44,903 nt of DNA, taken from contig QUBZ01000026.1 of the NCBI GenBank assembly GCA_014338005.1, positions 1 to 44,903 of the forward strand, given 5' to 3'. How positions within the stretch are numbered: position 1 is the first letter of the stretch; every line of letters starts with the position of its first letter. This document shows, piece by piece, positions 1 through 7,325 of this stretch. Position numbers and translations under genes: made by a program. The stretch is from Chloroflexota bacterium. GTDB taxonomy: Bacteria > Chloroflexota > Anaerolineae > Aggregatilineales > Phototrophicaceae. The notes below the pieces were generated by a model. It ran no database searches. It saw only the letters and a list, made by a program, of their open reading frames with translations, and had not been told where the DNA came from.

Positions 1-44
1 CTCGGCCGCGATTGGGTTCGGCATCCGACCAGAGATGCTCCGCC

Positions 45-266
45 ATGACCGACCTCGTCCGTCTCGTCCTCGTCAACACCGTCGCCGGCGGCGCGATCGG
101 CAGCGCCGCGGCACTGGCCATCTCGCTCGCCGGGGCCGGCGGCGTCGGTGAACTCGCCGGCGATCAGGATCGCCTGATCGGCCTCGCCATGCTGGTTTTC
201 ACGCTGGGCCCATCCTTCGCGGTGGGCGCCCTGGGCACCGCGCTGGCGTCGCACGCCGACCGCTGA
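45..266 (+). CDS. Small two-helix membrane protein, function unknown
   Basis: A 73-residue protein starting at the ATG at 45; an in-frame TTG at 12 would add 11 residues but has nothing to recommend it. Two hydrophobic Ala/Gly/Leu-rich stretches (about residues 5-30 and 44-66) flank a short polar loop (GELAGDQDR), which suggests two membrane helices with both ends on one side. I do not recognise a family. Base composition is clearly more GC-rich than the rest of the window, and the style resembles alphaproteobacterial or actinobacterial genes. It lies in the left segment that appears to be foreign to the contig, so it should not be used to describe the main organism. Confidence 0.5.
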   Translation: MTDLVRLVLVNTVAGGAIGSAAALAISLAGAGGVGELAGDQDRLIGLAMLVFTLGPSFAVGALGTALASHADR

Positions 267-271
267 CCGCG

Positions 272-356
272 GACCGACCCCGTCGGTCTGCTCGAGATCC
301 AGGTCTATCCGGGCGTCGCGCCGCCAAAGCCGCGCCGATCCGTCCAACAGGCGCGG
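272..356. terminator. Two GC-rich hairpins between convergent genes
   Basis: Two perfect 7-bp stems lie between the convergent small membrane protein and Kazal remnant: GACCGAC/GTCGGTC at 272-288 with a 3-base loop, and CCGCGCC/GGCGCGG at 330-356 with a 13-base loop followed by TTCT. Their position suggests transcript ends from both sides. Neither has a real U-tract, so the call is tentative. Confidence 0.35.
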
Positions 357-366
357 TTCTGCCGCG

Positions 367-483
367 TCAGCACGGTCCCGGCGCCACCACCCTGTAGCCG
401 GCCACGTCGGCCAGGCACTCGTTGCCGAAGGTCTGGAAGTCCGGACCGCGGCGGCCGCAGACGGGTGCGTAGATCTTCGGGCA
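367..483 (-). pseudogene. Kazal-type protease inhibitor domain, C-terminal fragment
   Basis: Read on the minus strand, this end encodes a Kazal-like module of about 39 residues with the pattern C-x7-C-x13-C-x14-C, containing CPKIYAPVCG, then FGNECLADVAGY, and ending in GPC just before a TGA. Secreted bacterial proteins of Proteobacteria often carry such a domain after a signal peptide. Here the N-terminal part is missing: upstream of the first cysteines the frame runs into the body of the membrane pyrophosphatase in a different reading frame. The 74-codon reading frame that spans the joint is therefore an artefact of the junction and not a natural protein. Confidence 0.6.
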
Positions 484-486
484 GAA

Positions 487-1580
487 AGCGCCTTCGTCGG
501 GCTGTAGCTGTCGGCGGTAAAATACTCTGTGAAATAACCGATCAGCACGCCGCCGACCAGGCCGCTCAGGGTCGCCAGAATGACACCCCATCCCAGGCCA
601 AAAACCAGCCCCAGCGCGATGACCGCCAGCGCCACCAGCAGGCTCGCCCCATAAACGCCGCGCCGCAGGCTTCCAAGCAGCATCTCCTGGGTAGCGTCTT
701 CCTTTGTCGTCACCAGAAAGGTGCTTCCAATGCCGATAACCAGCCCGACGGCGGCGACCAGCATAGGAAAAACCTGCCCGACCAGCGTTTTATCCGGCGC
801 GATGCCGGAACCCAGCGCGGCCAGGGTGATCGCGGCGATAATCGAACTGGCATAACTTTCAAACAGGTCGGAACCCATCCCGGCCACATCCCCCACGTTG
901 TCGCCCACGTTGTCGGCAATCGTCGCCGGATTGCGCGGGTCATCTTCCGGGATGCCGGCTTCGGTTTTACCGACCAAATCGGCCCCCACGTCCGCAGCTT
1001 TGGTATAAATGCCGCCGCCAACACGGGCGAAAATGGCGATGGACGTGCCGCCAAAACCAAAACCGGCCAGCGCGCTGACCGCCTCCAGCGGCGGCAGCAG
1101 GTTGCTGAACAGAATAAACAGGCCGCTAACCCCCAGCAGCGCCAGCGAAACCACGATAGTTCCCATCACCGTTCCGCTGGTAAAGGCCACCCGCAGACCG
1201 CCGTTCAGGCTTTTTGACGCCGCCTGCGCGGTACGCACGTTGGCGCGCACGGCAGTATACATACCCACATAACCGGCCACGCCGGAAGCCACCGCCCCGG
1301 CGACAAACGAAACCGCTGTCCAGGCGCTCATCCGCGAGCCGGGGATAAAACTCAGAGCCACCAGGATAACGCTGACCACGATAACCAGAATGGAAACCGC
1401 GCGATACTCGCGCCGCATGAAAGCCTGCGCGCCCTTCTGAATCGCCCCGGCGATTTTTTGCATCCGTTCGTCACCAGCATCCTGGGCTAAAACCCATCGC
1501 AGCCGGTACACCGCAAACAGCAGCCCCAGGGTGCCGGCAGCCAGCGCAATGAAGTTAGCGTTGTCACGAAGAAATTCCAT
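487..1580 (-). CDS. hppA: Membrane-bound pyrophosphatase, N-terminal half only (cut by junction)
   Basis: Translation from the ATG at 1580 gives about 364 intact residues of an ion-pumping membrane pyrophosphatase, an integral membrane enzyme that couples PPi hydrolysis to H+ or Na+ export. Visible marks are DVGADLVGKTEAG, the substrate-binding EDDPRNPATIADNVGDNVGD and DVAGMGSDLFESY, then GYFTEYFTADSYSP shortly before the break. DVAGMGSDL resembles the K+-dependent branch, but the diagnostic GNTT motif lies in the missing half, so the ion type is undecided. The family is normally 660-800 residues. After about position 487 the frame changes into unrelated GC-rich sequence and never reaches a stop before the window edge. 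It is divergent from the complete paralogue at 1926. Confidence 0.9.
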
Positions 1581-1925
1581 ACACACGCTCCTGAACTCTA
1601 CTCATTCTGTAGAAAACGGCCAAGCCGCTAAAGATAACAACAAAATATTTCTTTTCATAGGAAGAATTTGATTAATTCTTTGAGTCAAAATCCGTTGACT
1701 TTTATCAAGACCGGCTCAAGATACTGCCATTTGCCTGAATTTTATATGCTATATGTAATTCCACTGGCGAGGATCAGCCGCCTACAATAAAATAGCCAAT
1801 GGAACTAATGCACCACTCGCCTGCCGTCCTGGCGCGTGTAAACAACCTGGCCTTACATAACACCCATGCCCGAACAGGACACAGGGGAGTGCTTTTTTAG
1901 TACGGCATAGTTAAGGATTAGCATC
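1581..1925. promoter_or_regulatory. Divergent intergenic region between two membrane pyrophosphatases, with palindromes
   Basis: This 345-base AT-rich gap has no gene. It holds two perfect inverted repeats: AAGAATT-TGATT-AATTCTT at 1662-1680 and AGTCAA-AATCCG-TTGACT at 1683-1700. The second places a TTGACT, a fair -35 hexamer, facing each way, so it could sit at overlapping divergent promoters or be an operator. GATACT at 1720-1725 is a poor -10 at long spacing; TATATGCTATATGTAAT at 1743-1759 is another AT-rich candidate. AAGGA at 1913-1917 is the ribosome site of the right-hand gene. Exact promoters are not certain. Confidence 0.45.
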
Positions 1926-4574
1926 ATGCAGGCAATGCAAGGCATCCAACCGTTCGAGCAAGTCATGATTTTGATCGTGCTTGCAACCGCATTCGTTGCG
2001 CTGATTTACGCTTACTGGTTGGCCCGCCAGACGTTTGCTGCCGAAAAAGGCAGCGAGGCTATGCAGCGCGTCTGGGGGTTCATCCGGGACGGCGCCAACG
2101 CTTATTTGCGTACTCAGCTGCGGACGATTGCCATTCTCATCATCGTCCTGACGGTCGCCATGTTCCTTAGCGTGGCGCTCGTCCGGCCCACCGGCGAAGC
2201 CAACGAATTGTTCTGTCCAGTACAGGTCGAGGAAGCCTTCGCCGAAGAAATCGCCGCTAACGCGACCACCGGCGCGACGGCTGAAGAAATTATGGCCGTC
2301 CTGGAAGCCCGCACGCAAACGGCTAAACAGATTGCCATCGCCAACGGCTACCCGGACTTCAACCCGGAGCGCGTTTCGGCAGTGGTGGAGTGCCCATCTG
2401 CCGTGACGGGCGTCGCCATCGGGCGCGCGCTGGCCTTCGCTATGGGCGCATCGTTCTCCGCAATGGTTGGTTTTATCGGTATGAACATGGCCGTGCAGGG
2501 CAACGTGCGCGTGGCGGCTGCCGCGCGCCACAGCTTCAAACGCGCGCTGACCATCGCCTACCGTTCCGGCACGATCACCGGCATGTTAACCGACGGACTC
2601 GGACTGCTGGGCGGCACGCTGATTTTTATCATCTTCGGCAAGGCCGCGCCGGATGTGCTGCTCGGTTTCGGCTTTGGTGGCACGCTGCTGGCGCTGTTCA
2701 TGCGCGTGGGCGGCGGCATCTACACCAAAGCGGCTGATGTCGGCGCCGACCTGGTGGGTAAAGTCGAAGCCGGCATGGAAGAAGACGACCCGCGCAACGC
2801 CGCCGTTGTGGCCGATCTCGTGGGCGACAACGTGGGCGACTGCGCCGGTATGGCGGCGGACATCTTCGAGAGCTACGAAGTCACCATCGTCTCCAGCCTG
2901 ATCCTCGGTCTGGCGCTGACTTCGCTCACCGGTCAGCTGTTCTGGATTGTGCTGCCGCTGCTGGTGCGCGGCATCGGCGTCGTCAGTTCTATTGTCGGCA
3001 CGTACATGGTGTCGGTCTGGAAAGTGGATGATGCCGAAGAAGCCATGTACAAGAGCTACGAGATTTCGAGCGCCATCACCATTATCTCCACTTTCCTGCT
3101 GTCGGTCTTTTATGCAGGCAATCAGGAAGCCAGCGGCGACCTGCTGTCGCACCTATCGCTCGGCGCGCTGGTAGCGGTCGGCGTGGCGCTGGCCGTTACG
3201 TTCAACCCGCTGACGGCATATGCCACATCTGCCAAAAGCAAGCGCGTCCACAACATCGCCAAAGCGACGGTGTTTGGCCCGGCGCTGGTCATCCTGGAAG
3301 GCATTTCGCTGGGTTATCTGTCCAGCGTATGGTCGGTGCTGGTGATCGTCGCCAGCGTGGGCGCGTCCATCCTGGTGTACAGCGTCACCTTCCCAGCAGA
3401 CCTTTACCTGCCCGTTTTCCTGATCAGCGTTGTGCTGGCGCTGGCAGCAATCGTGCGCGGTTACACCAGGAAGGATGTAGTCGGTGGCATCTTCCAGGCG
3501 CTGTGGATTATGGTCGCGGCGCTGTTCCTTATCAGTATGCGGGAAGTTCCGGCGGCTGATCGTTTCGTTTACACCCTGTTCGGCGTGTCGCTGATCGGCG
3601 TCGGGATGCTCTCGCATACGGGCAACAACGTTTCGATGGACACCTTCGGCCCGATTTCCGACAATGCCAACGGCATCGCGGAACTGGCCGGCGAAGAAGA
3701 TTTTTCGCCCGAAGCGCGCCAGATCATGGCCGACCTGGACGCCGCCGGCAATACCACTAAAGCTATCACCAAAGGCATTGCCATTGGCTCGGCAGTGATC
3801 GCGGCGCTTTCGCTCTTTGGTTCGTTCTTCATTGACATCGAGCGCGTGATGCCGGTCGAACGGCTGGAAAACTACAACCGTTCCATCAACCTGGCCGACC
3901 CAACCGTGTTCATCGGTCTGCTCATTGGCGGCGCGCTGCCGCTGCTGTTCGGTGGCCTGCTGATTAAAGCCGTTAACCGCGCTGCCGGGTACATCATGGC
4001 GGAAGTTCGCCGCCAGCTTCGTATCCCCGAAATCCAGAGCGGCCAGCGTCCGCCCGATTACGCCCAGTGTGTGACCATCTCCACCCGCTCGGCGCAGGCG
4101 GAACTGATTCCGCTCGGTTTGATCGCCATCCTGTCGCCCATCGTGGTCGGTCTGCTGCTCAAGGAACAGGCCCTCGGCGGCTTCCTGGCAGGCGTCATTC
4201 TGTCCGGCCAGCTCCAGGCTGTGTTTATGGCGAACTCCGGCGGCGCGTGGGATAACGCCAAGAAATATATCGAGGACGGTAACTTCGGCGGCAAAGGCAC
4301 GGACAACCATAAAGCCAGCGTCGTCGGCGACACGGTTGGCGATCCCTTCAAGGATACCGCCGGCCCGGCGCTCAACCCGATGATTAAGGTTATGAACCTG
4401 GTTTCACTCATCATGGCCCCCATCATCGTGCAGACGCAAACGCCGGAAGCAACCGTGCCGGTACTTATCACCATCCTCATCAGCATTGTGCTGATTATCT
4501 GGTCGGTGCGCCGCAGCGACCGCGATGAAGAAGCCGAGGGCGTCCAGCCGCCTGTCCAGGCGGTTAAATCGTAA
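1926..4574 (+). CDS. hppA: K+-independent H+-translocating membrane pyrophosphatase with extra extracytoplasmic insertion
   Basis: An 882-residue integral membrane pyrophosphatase, longer than the usual 660-800. Catalytic motifs are intact: DVGADLVGKVEAG (about 271-283), EEDDPRN and VGDNVGDCAGMAADIFESY (about 286-317), DTFGPISDNANGIAE, and near the C terminus GDTVGDPFKDTAGPALNP. GNTTKAIT at about 608-615 has Lys and Thr at the positions that define the K+-independent, proton-pumping type. Residues about 88-160, between the second and third hydrophobic segments, form an extra polar region with Cys97 and Cys156, probably outside the membrane and possibly disulfide-linked. The region GPALVIL departs from the usual GPATNII. 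An AAGGA ribosome site lies 8 bases before the ATG. A terminator follows, so it is probably transcribed alone. Confidence 0.95.
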   Translation: MQAMQGIQPFEQVMILIVLATAFVALIYAYWLARQTFAAEKGSEAMQRVWGFIRDGANAYLRTQLRTIAILIIVLTVAMFLSVALVRPTGEANELFCPVQVEEAFAEEIAANATTGATAEEIMAVLEARTQTAKQIAIANGYPDFNPERVSAVVECPSAVTGVAIGRALAFAMGASFSAMVGFIGMNMAVQGNVRVAAAARHSFKRALTIAYRSGTITGMLTDGLGLLGGTLIFIIFGKAAPDVLLGFGFGGTLLALFMRVGGGIYTKAADVGADLVGKVEAGMEEDDPRNAAVVADLVGDNVGDCAGMAADIFESYEVTIVSSLILGLALTSLTGQLFWIVLPLLVRGIGVVSSIVGTYMVSVWKVDDAEEAMYKSYEISSAITIISTFLLSVFYAGNQEASGDLLSHLSLGALVAVGVALAVTFNPLTAYATSAKSKRVHNIAKATVFGPALVILEGISLGYLSSVWSVLVIVASVGASILVYSVTFPADLYLPVFLISVVLALAAIVRGYTRKDVVGGIFQALWIMVAALFLISMREVPAADRFVYTLFGVSLIGVGMLSHTGNNVSMDTFGPISDNANGIAELAGEEDFSPEARQIMADLDAAGNTTKAITKGIAIGSAVIAALSLFGSFFIDIERVMPVERLENYNRSINLADPTVFIGLLIGGALPLLFGGLLIKAVNRAAGYIMAEVRRQLRIPEIQSGQRPPDYAQCVTISTRSAQAELIPLGLIAILSPIVVGLLLKEQALGGFLAGVILSGQLQAVFMANSGGAWDNAKKYIEDGNFGGKGTDNHKASVVGDTVGDPFKDTAGPALNPMIKVMNLVSLIMAPIIVQTQTPEATVPVLITILISIVLIIWSVRRSDRDEEAEGVQPPVQAVKS

Positions 4575-4603
4575 CGCCGCGCGCTTTTTCAAATTTCGCA
4601 GTC

Positions 4604-4638
4604 AAGGGCGAACCGCAAATGGTTCGCCCTTTTTTATT
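4604..4638 (+). terminator. Rho-independent terminator after the membrane pyrophosphatase
   Basis: An 11-bp perfect stem, AAGGGCGAACC paired with GGTTCGCCCTT, with loop GCAAAT, is followed by TTTTATT. This is a textbook intrinsic terminator 30 bases after the stop codon. It separates the membrane pyrophosphatase from the soluble pyrophosphatase transcript. Confidence 0.92.
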
Positions 4639-4699
4639 GAGCGCCGCCCCATAAACGGCGCTCGCCCACATCCATCTATGGGAACGGAAAAATTTCGAT

Positions 4700-4705
4700 T
4701 ATACT
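4700..4705 (+). promoter_or_regulatory. Possible -10 element for soluble pyrophosphatase
   Basis: TATACT lies 37 bases before the ppa start and just after the terminator of the preceding gene, where a promoter is expected. No good -35 hexamer is found at 16-18 bases, so the site is tentative. Confidence 0.35.
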
Positions 4706-4742
4706 TAACTACAAAATCCGCAATCACTGAGACGGGGATTGT

Positions 4743-5288
4743 ATGGCGCTACATCTTTGGCACAATCTATCGTCCGGCCCCAAAGCGCCGGACATCATTT
4801 ATGCAGTGGTGGAAGTACCCAAAGGCAGCCGAAATAAATACGAGTACAGCAAAAGCGCTGGGGTCATCAAACTCGACCGCGTGCTGTACAGCCCGCTCCA
4901 CTACCCCGGCGATTACGGCTTCATTCCTCAGTCCTACTACGGCGATGGCGACCCGCTCGACGTGCTGGTGATGATGGAAGAGCCAACCTTCCCCGGATGC
5001 GTGATCGAAGCGCGCCCGATTGGGATGCTGTGCCTGCTGGACAGAGGCCAGAACGATGACAAAATCCTGGCCGTCCCCTCCACCGACCCGCACTACGAGG
5101 AATATCTCGATCTTGATGACCTGCCCAAACATTTCCCGCGTGCCGTCGAGCATTTTTTCATCACCTACAAACACCTCCAGGGCGCGGAAGTCGTCAGCCA
5201 GGGCTGGGTCGGCGTTAAGGAAGCTAAAGAGGCGGTGATGAAGTCCATGCAGCTTTACCGGGATACGTTTCCGCCGCAGCGCATCTGA
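4743..5288 (+). CDS. ppa: Inorganic pyrophosphatase, soluble family I
   Basis: A 181-residue cytoplasmic enzyme that hydrolyses PPi to two phosphates and so drives biosynthesis. The family I signature DGDPLDVLV is present, as are the conserved KYEY near the N terminus, YPGDYGFIP before the signature, and DRGQNDDKILAVP with metal and phosphate ligands. Length is normal for bacterial family I enzymes (about 170-185). The ATG at 4743 follows a GGGGATT ribosome site. It lies directly after two membrane pyrophosphatases, so the organism carries dissipative and energy-conserving PPi hydrolysis side by side. YraN follows after 9 bases, and miaA overlaps YraN, so ppa-yraN-miaA is probably one transcript. 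Confidence 0.96.
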   Translation: MALHLWHNLSSGPKAPDIIYAVVEVPKGSRNKYEYSKSAGVIKLDRVLYSPLHYPGDYGFIPQSYYGDGDPLDVLVMMEEPTFPGCVIEARPIGMLCLLDRGQNDDKILAVPSTDPHYEEYLDLDDLPKHFPRAVEHFFITYKHLQGAEVVSQGWVGVKEAKEAVMKSMQLYRDTFPPQRI

Positions 5289-5297
5289 ATTTTAAAG

Positions 5298-5669
5298 ATG
5301 AACGCGCCCCGGTCTACACGCCCATTCGGCCAGCAGGGGGAACGGCTGGCCGTCAGCTATCTGGAGCAGCAGGGTTATACCATCATCGCCACCAACTGGC
5401 ACTGCCGGTATGGCGAAATAGACATCATCGCCCGCCAGAACCACACGATGGTATTTGTCGAAGTTCGTGCGCGCCACGCCGAACGAACCGAAGCCGCCTT
5501 CGAGAGCATCGGCCCACATAAACAGCAGCGCCTGGCGCGCGCCGTCCAGAGCTACCTGGCAAGCCATCACCTGGAGCAGGCTGTCTGGCGCGTGGATGTT
5601 ATTGCGATTGCTATACCCCCATCGGGCGAACCGATCATTGAACATGCCGAGGACGCGCTTGGCTGGTAA
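5298..5669 (+). CDS. yraN: YraN/UPF0102 family nuclease-like protein
   Basis: A 123-residue protein of the UPF0102 family, which has a Holliday-junction-resolvase-like restriction-endonuclease fold. The visible family core is GERLAVSYLEQQGY, then RYGEIDIIARQ and VFVEVRAR, whose Glu, Asp and Glu would form the metal-binding nuclease site. The position after VEV is Arg where many members have Lys, a common variant. Its cellular role is not well established; a part in DNA repair or recombination is assumed from the fold. It starts 9 bases after ppa, and its last 26 bases overlap miaA, which supports translational coupling. Confidence 0.9.
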   Translation: MNAPRSTRPFGQQGERLAVSYLEQQGYTIIATNWHCRYGEIDIIARQNHTMVFVEVRARHAERTEAAFESIGPHKQQRLARAVQSYLASHHLEQAVWRVDVIAIAIPPSGEPIIEHAEDALGW

Positions 5670-6588
5670 ACCGCTTCTGGTCATCCTCGGCCCGACCGCC
5701 GTCGGCAAAACCGGCCTAGCGATTGAAATCGCCCAGGCCATCGGCGGCGAAATCGTCGGCGCCGACAGCCGCCAGATTTACCGCCGCATGGACATCGGCA
5801 CGGCCAAACCGACGCCGGAGCAGCGGGCGCGCGCCCCCCACCACCTGCTGGATATGGTTGACCCGGACGGCAATCTGGCGCTGGCACAGTACCAGAAGGC
5901 CGCCTACGCCGCGATTGATGCCGTTCACCGGCGGGGAAACCTGCCCCTGCTGGTCGGCGGCACGGGACAGTATCTTACCGCCGTCATCGAAGGCTGGACC
6001 GTGCCGGAAGTGCCGCCCAACCCGGCGCTGCGCGCCGAACTGGAAACCTTCGCCGCCGAACAGGGGGCGGAAACCCTGCACCAACGCCTGAAACTGCTCG
6101 ACCCGGCAGCCGCAGCCGCCATCCACCATCGCAACGTGCGCCGGGTCATCCGCGCTCTGGAGGTGTGTATCGAGGCAGGGCAGCCGATCAGCACGCTTCA
6201 GCGCAAGAATCCGCCGCCCTACGCCATGCTCCAGTATGGGCTGACGTTAGACCGCGCCGAACTTTACGCCAGGGCCGACCGGCGGGTAGATGAGATGATG
6301 GCGGCAGGTTTTCTGGACGAGGTTAAAAATCTGCTCGCCAGTGGTTACAGCCGCTCGCTGCCTTCTATGAGCGGCCTGGGCTACCGGCAGTTGGCGGCGC
6401 ATGTGCTGGACGGCGTGCCGCTGGAAGAAACCATCGCCACTACCAAACACGCCACGCACGATTTCATCCGGCGGCAGTATACCTGGTTTCGAGGCCACGA
6501 TACGGGCATTTTGTGGCACAATATAAAAAAGATCAACGCAGCGTTACTGATCGAAAACATCTATCAATGGCTGCGGGAACAGGGTTAA
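5644..6588 (+). CDS. miaA: tRNA dimethylallyltransferase
   Basis: MiaA transfers a dimethylallyl group to N6 of A37 in tRNAs that read codons starting with U. The ATG at 5644 gives 314 residues, the normal family length. A longer in-frame reading from 5455 would run through YraN in another frame and is rejected. The P-loop GPTAVGKT lies at about residues 14-21, followed by DSRQIYRRMDIGTAKP, VGGTGQYL, NVRRVIRALEV and RRQYTWFRG, all typical. The start overlaps the end of yraN by 26 bases. The next gene begins 4 bases after the stop codon, so cotranscription continues. Confidence 0.96.
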   Translation: MPRTRLAGKPLLVILGPTAVGKTGLAIEIAQAIGGEIVGADSRQIYRRMDIGTAKPTPEQRARAPHHLLDMVDPDGNLALAQYQKAAYAAIDAVHRRGNLPLLVGGTGQYLTAVIEGWTVPEVPPNPALRAELETFAAEQGAETLHQRLKLLDPAAAAAIHHRNVRRVIRALEVCIEAGQPISTLQRKNPPPYAMLQYGLTLDRAELYARADRRVDEMMAAGFLDEVKNLLASGYSRSLPSMSGLGYRQLAAHVLDGVPLEETIATTKHATHDFIRRQYTWFRGHDTGILWHNIKKINAALLIENIYQWLREQG

Positions 6589-6592
6589 CGCC

Positions 6593-7276
6593 GTGTCAAT
6601 CTTTCGCCGCGCAGGCAATCGAAACGTGCTGGTGGGTATCTTCCTGCTGGTGATGTTGGCCGTATTCGCCGGCCCCGGCACGCTGCCGCGCCTAATTTCG
6701 TCGGTCGTGCCGAATGTGGACGAAAGTATCCCCTGTGCCTGGCTGCGTCAGGGTTTCAGCCGCGACCAGCACCAATCTTTAATCGGTCGCGCGGCATCCA
6801 ACCCGATTGCCCTGCGCGTGCGCTCCTCGCCCGTACCCAATACGCTTGATGGCGTGATTACCATCACCATCACCATCACCAATACCTCCATCGGCACGGT
6901 CGCCATTTATTATAACGAAGATCAGGTGCGTATCGGCGACGACGGCGTAACCAGCGGGTTAGGGCTGGTTTTTAACGCCACCGGCACGCAGCCCGCTGGC
7001 AGCGCGCAGGGGAATACCCCCTATCCCGAAAGCGATATTCGGCTGCTCGGCCCGCGCCAAAGCTGCATCCACAAAGAAGAATTTCGTATGACGCAGCTTC
7101 CCGCGCCTAATATCGCTACCGGCAGTGCCATCGTCAAAGCTTACTACCGCAATACCTCGCGCGGGGCTGCCCGGCAGAGCGACCCACAGGCGACGCCGAT
7201 TTATAACGACCAGGGTTTATGGGTTGGCATCACCGAGTCCGATCCCGCGCCGATTCCACTCGCAGCCGGTACGTGA
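6593..7276 (+). CDS. Signal-anchored extracytoplasmic protein, function unknown
   Basis: A 227-residue protein from the GTG at 6593, 4 bases after miaA. Residues about 10-30 (VLVGIFLLVMLAVFAGPG) form one N-terminal hydrophobic helix, either an uncleaved anchor or a signal peptide. The rest is polar and rich in beta-type residues, with a short run ITITITITN at about residues 88-96 coded by near-identical six-base units. CAW and SCIHKEE provide two cysteines that might pair. The style suggests a beta-sandwich surface domain. I do not recognise a family and assign no function. Proximity to the FHA regulator gene may be incidental, since a promoter-like element separates them. Confidence 0.7.
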   Translation: MSIFRRAGNRNVLVGIFLLVMLAVFAGPGTLPRLISSVVPNVDESIPCAWLRQGFSRDQHQSLIGRAASNPIALRVRSSPVPNTLDGVITITITITNTSIGTVAIYYNEDQVRIGDDGVTSGLGLVFNATGTQPAGSAQGNTPYPESDIRLLGPRQSCIHKEEFRMTQLPAPNIATGSAIVKAYYRNTSRGAARQSDPQATPIYNDQGLWVGITESDPAPIPLAAGT

Positions 7277-7284
7277 TATATAAT
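7274..7284 (+). promoter_or_regulatory. Likely extended -10 promoter for FHA regulator
   Basis: TGATATATAAT at 7274-7284 can be read as TG-A-TATATA (extended -10) or as TATAAT at 7279-7284. The -35 region is poor, which fits the extended -10 type. It lies about 40 bases before the ATG at 7326. Confidence 0.5.
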
Positions 7285-7325
7285 GGGGTGGTGTGGAGGC
7301 CAGATCATCATCAAAAGAGGTAGCA

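Noticed and set aside
465..1217. A 250-codon open frame on the plus strand
   Set aside because: It is antisense to the membrane pyrophosphatase and has the Gln/Arg/His-rich composition of a shadow frame; it also crosses the chimeric joint.
3153..4310. A 385-codon open frame antisense to hppA
   Set aside because: Composition is His/Gln/Asp-rich with no motif, and the sense strand is a complete membrane pyrophosphatase.
5455..5643. An earlier start for MiaA that adds 63 residues
   Set aside because: This part overlaps the YraN coding frame, and MiaA homology begins at the ATG at 5644, which gives the normal length.
6861..6880. A run of CATCAC units that could be read as six histidines, as in a vector tag
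   Set aside because: In the coding frame it gives alternating Ile and Thr (ITITITIT) inside a continuous 227-residue protein with no vector-like sequence around it.
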